Assembly: GCF_900546705.1 (NCBI RefSeq) | Contig: NZ_URDP01000040.1 | Coordinates: forward strand, 1 to 18,908 | From: an uncultured Oscillibacter sp. | Lineage (GTDB): Bacteria; Bacillota; Clostridia; Oscillospirales; Oscillospiraceae | Direction: 5' to 3' | Length of the DNA: 18,908 nt | In this document: positions 14,834 to 18,908 of the stretch, piece after piece | How the letters are laid out: every line of letters begins with the position of its first letter | How positions within the stretch are numbered: position 1 is the stretch's first letter | Made by a program: the position numbers and the translations under genes | The notes under the pieces: model-generated | Told to the model about the DNA's origin: nothing | Seen by the model: the letters and a program-made list of their open reading frames with translations, nothing else | Databases searched by the model: none

Positions 14834-14923
14834 ACAGCGCACCGGTTGGGAACTTCCCTGCCGGTGCGCTTTATTACTCCCGTGCGAGCCCAACAGCGTG
14901 GGTCGCGCGGGAAACGGAGGCAC
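14834..14923. repeat. 90-nt structured direct repeat, copy 2
   Basis: Matches 8825-8914 at 81 of 90 positions. Changes are concentrated where pairing tolerates them: the base pairs inside hairpin 1 differ (GC/GT versus TT/TG) but the GCGCACCGG/CCGGTGCGC stem and GGGAA/TTCCC inner stem are kept, and in hairpin 2 one A-to-G change turns an A-U pair to G-U. It ends in the same GGAGG. Immediately after it a short hairpin (14939-14958) follows, and the tRNA terminator starts 122 bases later. Confidence 0.75.
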
Positions 14924-14938
14924 AGTGAAAGGAGCGAG

Positions 14939-14958
14939 CTTTGCCCCAACGGGCAAAG
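14939..14958. repeat. Small perfect hairpin after repeat copy 2
   Basis: CTTTGCCC and GGGCAAAG (8-bp arms) pair around a CAAC loop. It has no T-run and no counterpart after copy 1. It may be part of a longer leader RNA. Confidence 0.5.
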
Positions 14959-15044
14959 CGAGGGATCTGGAACTTGTGCCGACGCGGGTCACGGTGTGGG
15001 TCTAGGTCTAACCGCCCTCTCAAAGTCAGAACTTTTTACATAGC

Positions 15045-15080
15045 AAAACACCCCGAAAACGATTGTTTTCGGGGTGTTTT
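15045..15080. terminator. Perfect terminator after tRNA-Thr
   Basis: Arms AAAACACCCCGAAAAC and its complement, 16 bp each, surround a GATT loop with T-tract flanks both ways. It begins right after the CCA end of the tRNA on the minus strand. The same core occurs at 3438-3473 with a compensating G-C to A-T pair change. Confidence 0.9.
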
Positions 15081-15081
15081 G

Positions 15082-15157
15082 TGGAGCTAGTGGGGTGACT
15101 CGAACACCTGACCTGCTGATTACGAATCAGCTGCTCTACCGACTGAGCTACACTAGC
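15082..15157 (-). tRNA. tRNA-Thr (anticodon CGU)
   Basis: The minus strand gives a 76-base cloverleaf with CCA encoded. Acceptor stem GCTAGTG/CACTAGC is a perfect 7 bp; the D-arm is GCTC...GAGC; the anticodon stem GCTGA/TCAGC holds loop TTCGTAA with anticodon CGT, which reads ACG threonine codons; the T-arm carries TTCGAGT with one A-C mismatch at the stem base. The next gene on this strand, tsaD, makes the t6A37 modification that all ANN-reading tRNAs, including this one, need. tRNA 3' ends are common integration sites, and integrase scars lie on its 3' side, but I found no duplicated tRNA end. Confidence 0.95.
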
Positions 15158-15205
15158 ACATGCCGCGGCAGGGCCACCGGGCCCTCTGCGGTTGGAACAA
15201 GAGGT

Positions 15206-15234
15206 ATCTTACCATAAATTCCGGTCAGCGTCAA
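15206..15234 (-). promoter_or_regulatory. Promoter of tRNA-Thr
   Basis: TTGACG (15229-15234) and TAAGAT (15206-15211) are 17 bases apart. The transcript would start about 40 bases before the tRNA. The leader has a small hairpin (AGGGCC-CGGT-GGCCCT) and a TGCCGCGGCA palindrome at 15161-15170. Confidence 0.75.
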
Positions 15235-15786
15235 CAGGTTTTTCCCGATTTTGCAGCGCCGCCATACAGCGCCGGCGTATATTACGTTTTGTATTTTTGC
15301 AGGAAATCCTGCAAGTTTTTCTCCGGCATTTTTTGCTTTTTCGCGGTTTTTCGACGGGTTCTGTCTGTCAATGACGTAAAATCTCAAAAAAATTGTCGTC
15401 GCAATTTTACAAAAATTATACCGTTCCCCAAAATTTCAACGGCTTTCCGCCTGCCGGATTTTTGGTTTTCATTTACATAATTTTTTCTTCCACAATGCTT
15501 TACCAAAAGTTATTCACATTCTCCACAGGTTTTTCCACATTTTGATTTCCGTTGTGCCGCAAGGCTTTCGTCGGACATTGTATTTTTTTGGAATCCCTTC
15601 AATCCGCGGTTTTCCCCAGTTCTTCGTGGAAAAATATTTTACATAATATTTTTTGCTTTTTCACTTTCTCCGTTTATTTTTTCTCTTTCCTCTGGACACG
15701 GCTTTTTTTGCAAACCCGTTTTTCGCCGCCGTCAAAAAAAGCAAGTTCAACCCCTTTACATTCATTTTTTCTCCCGAAAAATATGC
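15235..15786. other. AT-rich spacer with poly-T/A tracts
   Basis: This 550-base spacer is markedly AT-rich against GC-rich neighbours and has many T-runs. I see no gene: the small open frames arise from T-rich codons (Phe-rich peptides). It contains four DnaA-box-like 9-mers (15486-15539). Confidence 0.55.
15486..15539 (+). promoter_or_regulatory. Cluster of DnaA-box-like 9-mers
   Basis: Against the consensus TTATCCACA the cluster has TCTTCCACA (15486-15494, two mismatches), TTATTCACA (15510-15518, one), TTCTCCACA (15519-15527, one) and TTTTCCACA (15531-15539, one), all in the same orientation. A T-rich tract flanks it. Such clusters mark origins or DnaA-titrating sites. No dnaA, dnaN or rpmH gene is in the window, so origin function is uncertain. 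Confidence 0.4.
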
Positions 15787-15816
15787 AAAAAGACGGCTGC
15801 TGCCAGCCGTCTTTTT
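15787..15816 (-). terminator. Terminator of the polA-tsaD block
   Basis: In the minus direction, 5 bases after the tsaD stop, AAAAAGACGGCTG pairs with CAGCCGTCTTTTT (13 bp) around a 4-base loop and is followed by T-rich sequence. A strong intrinsic terminator. Confidence 0.9.
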
Positions 15817-15820
15817 CCGC

Positions 15821-16828
15821 TTATTCTCCGATGTCCCGGGTGGCGTAGGCATTGAGATCCATGCCCGCCGTGTGGCCCGCCAAAAACTCGTAATACCCCT
15901 GGGCGCCGATCATGGCCCCGTTGTCCCCGCAAAGCCGCAGAGGCGGCAGGTACAGCTTCAGGCCACGCCGGGTGCACTCACGCTCCAGGTCCGCCCGGAT
16001 GACGGAGTTGGCCGCCACGCCGCCCGCCGCCGCCACGATCTTACGCCCAGTGCGCTCCGCCGCCAGCATGACCCGGGGCACCAGCTCGTCGCTGACCGCC
16101 TGGGCAAAGTCCCGGGCCAGGGCCGCCCGGTCCAGATCCTCGCCTACCTGCTGGGCGTGGTGGGCCAGGTTCACCACCGCCGTCTTGAGGCCGGAAAAGC
16201 TCATGTCCAGCTCCGCCCCGTCCACGTGGGCGTGGGGCAGCTGGTAGACGCCCCCCTTGGACCCCTGGGCCAGCTTATCCATGGGGGCGCCGCCGGGATA
16301 GGGCAGCCCCAGTACCCGGGCCGCCTTGTCGAAGCACTCGCCGGCGGCGTCGTCCCGGGTGGAGCCCAGGATCTCCAGGTCCGTATAGTCCCGCACGTCC
16401 ACGATCAGCGTATTGCCGCCGGAGATGGCCAGCGCCAGAAACGGCGGCTCCAGCTCCGGGAAGGCCAGGTAGTTGGCCGCGATGTGGCCCCGGATGTGGT
16501 GCACCGGGATCAGGGGCACCCCCAGGGCGTAGGCCACGGACTTTGCAAAGCTCACCCCCACCAGCACCGCGCCGATGAGGCCCGGCGCGTAGGTCACCGC
16601 CACCGCGTCGATGTCCGCCCGGGTGCAGCCCGCCTGGGCCAGCGCCTGCTCCGTCAGGGCGGCGATGGCCTCCACGTGCTTGCGGGAGGCGATCTCCGGC
16701 ACCACGCCGCCATAGAGGGCGTGGAGGTCCGCCTGGGAGGCGATGGCGTCCGAGAGAATCTTCCGCCCGTCCTCCACCACCGCCACGGCCGTCTCGTCGC
16801 AGGAGGACTCAAATGCCAAAATTTTCAT
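15821..16828 (-). CDS. tsaD: tRNA N6-adenosine threonylcarbamoyltransferase TsaD
   Basis: The protein has 335 residues, the normal length. It transfers the threonylcarbamoyl group (made by TsaC/Sua5) to adenosine 37 of tRNAs reading ANN codons, with TsaB and TsaE, in the cytoplasm. Visible signatures: N-terminal LAFESSCDET, metal-binding H111-IRG-H115 (HxxxH) in HHIRGHIAAN, SGGNT, GLPYPGG, MSFSGLKTAV, AAGGVAANS and CGDNGAMI with the metal-binding Asp. GAGGAG 10 bases before the ATG at 16828 supports the start. It lies 15 bases downstream of the GNAT gene in the same direction, with rimI beyond, the usual neighbourhood of tsa genes. A strong terminator follows. Whether TsaB and TsaE genes lie elsewhere cannot be seen. 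Confidence 0.97.
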   Translation of the reverse strand: MKILAFESSCDETAVAVVEDGRKILSDAIASQADLHALYGGVVPEIASRKHVEAIAALTEQALAQAGCTRADIDAVAVTYAPGLIGAVLVGVSFAKSVAYALGVPLIPVHHIRGHIAANYLAFPELEPPFLALAISGGNTLIVDVRDYTDLEILGSTRDDAAGECFDKAARVLGLPYPGGAPMDKLAQGSKGGVYQLPHAHVDGAELDMSFSGLKTAVVNLAHHAQQVGEDLDRAALARDFAQAVSDELVPRVMLAAERTGRKIVAAAGGVAANSVIRADLERECTRRGLKLYLPPLRLCGDNGAMIGAQGYYEFLAGHTAGMDLNAYATRDIGE

Positions 16829-16843
16829 ACTCTCACGCTCCTC

Positions 16844-17437
16844 TCACTCGTCCCAGGGCACCGCTTCCATGGGCGGCGCCGCCGGGTCACGGGGAATATG
16901 CACGTAGCGGGCGTACTTGTCCGGGGAGAACCGGTTTTGATAGATGAACCGGTGCTCGTCCATGAGCTCCCGGTCGGGGATCTCCCGGTCCGCCCAGTAG
17001 AGGGTCTTGTAGTGGGCGCCGAACACGTCCGTGTCGTACCCGGCCGTCCGGGCGTGGTTGCGGGCATAGAACCCCAGCCGCCGCCGGGCCATCTCCGGGT
17101 CCGGGGCGTGGGCCGGGGCCTCGCTCTCCCCCAGGATCACATGGCCCGCCTCCCGCTCCAGCATCTTTTCCAGAATCAGGGCGCCGGTGCCGCCGTTGCG
17201 CCGCCGGGCGCACACGCACAGGTAGTCCAGCAGCATCCAGCCCGGATGCCCCAGCCACAAAAAGCACACGCCGGCGATCTCGTCCCCGTCAAAGAGGCAC
17301 CAGGGCTTATAGCACCCATCCCGCCACATCTCGCCGATGGCACGCAGGGGCTTGAGCTCCTCCGGCGGGAACGAGGCCGTCAGCTCACTGTGGTAGATCG
17401 TCTCCACCTGCTGCCAGGTGGGCATCCGCAGCTCCAT
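16844..17437 (-). CDS. GNAT-family N-acetyltransferase, unknown substrate
   Basis: The protein has 197 residues from the ATG at 17437; a TTG nine bases upstream is possible but weaker, as the AAGGAG site is 10 bases before the ATG. The fold shows ELTASFPPEELKPLRAI, an IAGVCFLWL strand, GWMLLDYLCV and then CARRRNGGTGALILEKML, which corresponds to the acetyl-CoA-binding RxxGxG/A loop (here RNGGTG), and later FYARNHARTAGYDT near the substrate side. The C-terminal 50 residues (YWADREIPDRELMDEHRFIY) are unlike RimI. It overlaps the rimI reading frame by 53 bases in another frame, and is followed 15 bases later by tsaD. Such GNATs near tsa genes are often uncharacterised; the target cannot be deduced. 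Confidence 0.75.
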   Translation of the reverse strand: MELRMPTWQQVETIYHSELTASFPPEELKPLRAIGEMWRDGCYKPWCLFDGDEIAGVCFLWLGHPGWMLLDYLCVCARRRNGGTGALILEKMLEREAGHVILGESEAPAHAPDPEMARRRLGFYARNHARTAGYDTDVFGAHYKTLYWADREIPDRELMDEHRFIYQNRFSPDKYARYVHIPRDPAAPPMEAVPWDE

Positions 17438-17897
17438 TGGTATCAAACTCCTTCGTCATGATAATGGCATCCTCCCGGGGATGCTCGTAGTAGTTCTTCC
17501 GCCGCCCCACATTTTTAAACCCAAGGCCCTGGTAAAGAGCGATGGCGGGGGCGTTGGAGGCCCGCACCTCCAGCGTCAAAAAGGCCAGCTGGTGGGCCTG
17601 GGCAAAGTCTAGGAACACGTGCAGCAGCTTGCCCGCGATGCCTTTTCGGCGGTACTCCGGCCGCACGGCCACGTTGGTGATGTAGCCTTCGTCCAAAATC
17701 ACCTGCACCCCGGCGTAACCCGCCACATGGCCCTGGCCGTCCAGCGCCACCAGCATGGCCGAGCAGTCGTTTTCCAGCTCCTCGGAGAGCATGTTTCTGG
17801 ACCAGGGCGTGGAAAAGCACACCCGCTCCAGCTCCGCCACCTCGTCCAGGTGGTCGCCGTTCATGGGAACAATCCGTACATTCAGGGATGTATCCAT
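17385..17897 (-). CDS. rimI: Ribosomal-protein S18-alanine N-acetyltransferase RimI
   Basis: The protein has 170 residues. It acetylates the N-terminal alanine of ribosomal protein S18, using acetyl-CoA, in the cytoplasm. The RimI pattern is clear: ELERVCFSTPWS near the N-terminus, GYITNVAVRPEYRRKGIAGK with the acetyl-CoA loop RRKGIAG, TLEVRASNAPAIALYQGLGF and the diagnostic GRRKNYYEHPREDAIIM. A GAGGAG site precedes the ATG at 17897. It starts 27 bases after the polA stop. The last roughly 20 residues (NGAADAHLAAGGDDLPQ) extend past the usual RimI end, because the frame runs 53 bases into the next gene. Its place beside tsaD fits the common tsaB-rimI-tsaD grouping; tsaB and tsaE are not here. 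Confidence 0.92.
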   Translation of the reverse strand: MDTSLNVRIVPMNGDHLDEVAELERVCFSTPWSRNMLSEELENDCSAMLVALDGQGHVAGYAGVQVILDEGYITNVAVRPEYRRKGIAGKLLHVFLDFAQAHQLAFLTLEVRASNAPAIALYQGLGFKNVGRRKNYYEHPREDAIIMTKEFDTNGAADAHLAAGGDDLPQ

Positions 17898-17924
17898 CCG
17901 TAAGCTCCTCTCTTTTTATGGGCC

Positions 17925-18908
17925 TCAGCCCTTGGCCTCCAGCCAGTTTTTGCCCCAGTGGGCCTCGGCGGTCAGCGGCACCGACAGCGCCGCCACGTGC
18001 TCCATCTCCTCTTCCAGCAGCGCCGCCACCGCCGCCGCGTCCTGCTCCGGGCACTCCACGATCAGCTCGTCGTGGACCTGGAGCACCAGCCGGGCCGCGG
18101 GCTGCTCCGTGCGCAGCCGCCGCCACACGGCGATCATGGCCAGCTTCATGATGTCCGCCGCCGTGCCCTGGATGGGCATGTTCAGCGCCACCCGCTGGCC
18201 GAAGGCGCGCAGGTTGTGGTTGGAGGAATTCAGCTCCGGCAGGTCCCGCCGCCGGTGGAAGAGGGTCTCCACGAAGCCATTTTGCTCCGCCTGCTCCACC
18301 ACCGCGTCCATATAGTGCCGCACGCCGGGGAACGTGGCAAAGTAGGCGTCCATATAGTCCTTGGCCTCCGCCACGCTGACGCCGATGTCCTGGCTCAGGG
18401 AAAAGGCGGAGATGCCGTAGACGATGCCGAAGTTCACCGCCTTGGCCCGGCGGCGCATCTCCGGCGTCACGTCCTCCCGGGATACGTGGAACACCTTGGC
18501 CGCCGTCTCGGCGTGGAAGTCCCCGCCGGAGCGGAAGGCGGCCTGCATGCCCTCGTCCCCGGAGATGTGGGCCAGGAGCCTTAGCTCGATCTGGGAGTAG
18601 TCCGCGTCCACCAGCACGCACCCCGCCTCCGGCACGAACATGCGCCGGATCTCACTGCCCAGGTCCGTGCGGGTGGGGATGTTCTGGAGGTTGGGCTCCG
18701 TGGAGGAAAGGCGTCCGGTGGCCGTCACCGTCATCTGGAAGGAGGTGCGCACCCGGCCGTCCGGGTCCATGGCCTTCAAAAGGCCGTCGGCGTAGGTGGA
18801 CTTGAGCTTGGCGTACTGGCGGTACTCCAGCACCGCCCCCACGATGGGGGCCTCGTAGCGGAGCTTTTCCAGCACGTCGGCGTTGGTGGACCAGCCGGTC
18901 TTGGTCTT
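17925..18908 (-). CDS. polA: DNA polymerase I, C-terminal part (5' end outside window)
   Basis: The minus strand is open from the window edge to the TGA at 17925, giving 327 C-terminal residues of a family A polymerase that fills gaps and replaces RNA primers. The polymerase motifs are complete: SSTEPNLQNIPTR in the fingers/thumb, motif A DYSQIELRLLAHISGD, motif B RRRAKAVNFGIVYG with the O-helix, and motif C LQVHDELIVE with the catalytic HDE. The start and the 5'-3' and 3'-5' nuclease domains lie outside the window. It is the first visible gene of a block with rimI, a GNAT and tsaD, all co-directional with short gaps. Confidence 0.97.
   Translation of the reverse strand, partial: KTKTGWSTNADVLEKLRYEAPIVGAVLEYRQYAKLKSTYADGLLKAMDPDGRVRTSFQMTVTATGRLSSTEPNLQNIPTRTDLGSEIRRMFVPEAGCVLVDADYSQIELRLLAHISGDEGMQAAFRSGGDFHAETAAKVFHVSREDVTPEMRRRAKAVNFGIVYGISAFSLSQDIGVSVAEAKDYMDAYFATFPGVRHYMDAVVEQAEQNGFVETLFHRRRDLPELNSSNHNLRAFGQRVALNMPIQGTAADIMKLAMIAVWRRLRTEQPAARLVLQVHDELIVECPEQDAAAVAALLEEEMEHVAALSVPLTAEAHWGKNWLEAKG

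Noticed and set aside
8874..14923. GTGCG stretches in the repeats as possible group II intron 5' ends
   Set aside because: Only the five-base start fits; no domain V/VI structure or maturase/reverse transcriptase is present, and the GTGCG is part of a small hairpin.
14925..15005. 26-residue frame starting GTG after the GGAGG of repeat copy 2
   Set aside because: Only 4 bases separate GGAGG from the GTG, repeat copy 1 has no equivalent start, and the peptide shows no recognisable motif. It may be a truncated gene start, but I cannot support a gene.
1..18908. CRISPR arrays, complete transposons or rRNA genes
   Set aside because: No short regularly spaced direct repeats, no intact transposase or integrase and no rRNA-like sequence were seen on either strand by eye.

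Overview
The window looks like chromosomal DNA of a GC-rich, low-GC-lineage-type Firmicute, most likely a gut Oscillospiraceae relative (Flavonifractor/Oscillibacter-like). This is an inference from strong AAGGAGG-type ribosome binding sites, TTGACA/TATAAT-type promoters, intrinsic terminators, the BlaI/BlaR pair, Tn916/Tn1549-type integrase remnants and GC-rich coding sequence broken by AT-rich spacers. No species-level claim can be made from the sequence alone.

Layout. (1) 1-3301: a lipoprotein solute-binding protein of the iron/AfuA type (minus strand, cut by the window edge) is divergent from a 728-residue regulator that fuses a LacI DNA-binding and ligand domain to a second, cytoplasmic solute-binding-protein domain. 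A perfect bidirectional terminator (3438-3473) closes the regulator and the convergent operon. (2) 3623-8142: a tightly overlapping minus-strand operon of an ECF sigma factor, a polytopic membrane protein, an ABC ATPase and two ABC-2-type permeases, with an ECF-type promoter just before the sigma gene, suggesting an autoregulated stress or export module. (3) 8143-15080: an accessory region containing two tyrosine-integrase remnants, two copies of a diverged ~95-nt segment, two copies of a 90-nt hairpin-rich repeat exactly 6009 bases apart, a YcxB-like membrane protein, a BlaI/BlaR-type repressor/sensor pair with two matching 19-bp operators, a secreted protein of unknown function, and long stretches of apparently decayed DNA. 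(4) 15045-18908: a conserved core block, all on the minus strand: polA (C-terminal half), rimI, a second GNAT acetyltransferase, tsaD, an AT-rich spacer with a cluster of DnaA-box-like 9-mers, then a tRNA-Thr(CGU) gene with its own promoter and terminator.

How the parts work together. The solute-binding protein and the LacI-SBP fusion are probably an uptake system and its own sensor-regulator. The sigma/ABC operon is probably self-induced through its ECF promoter. The BlaI/BlaR pair would be self-repressed through the operators overlapping its promoter; no antibiotic-resistance effector lies beside it, so its target is unknown. The tRNA-Thr end and the integrase scars suggest that 8.2-15.0 kb has been a site of repeated integration and decay.
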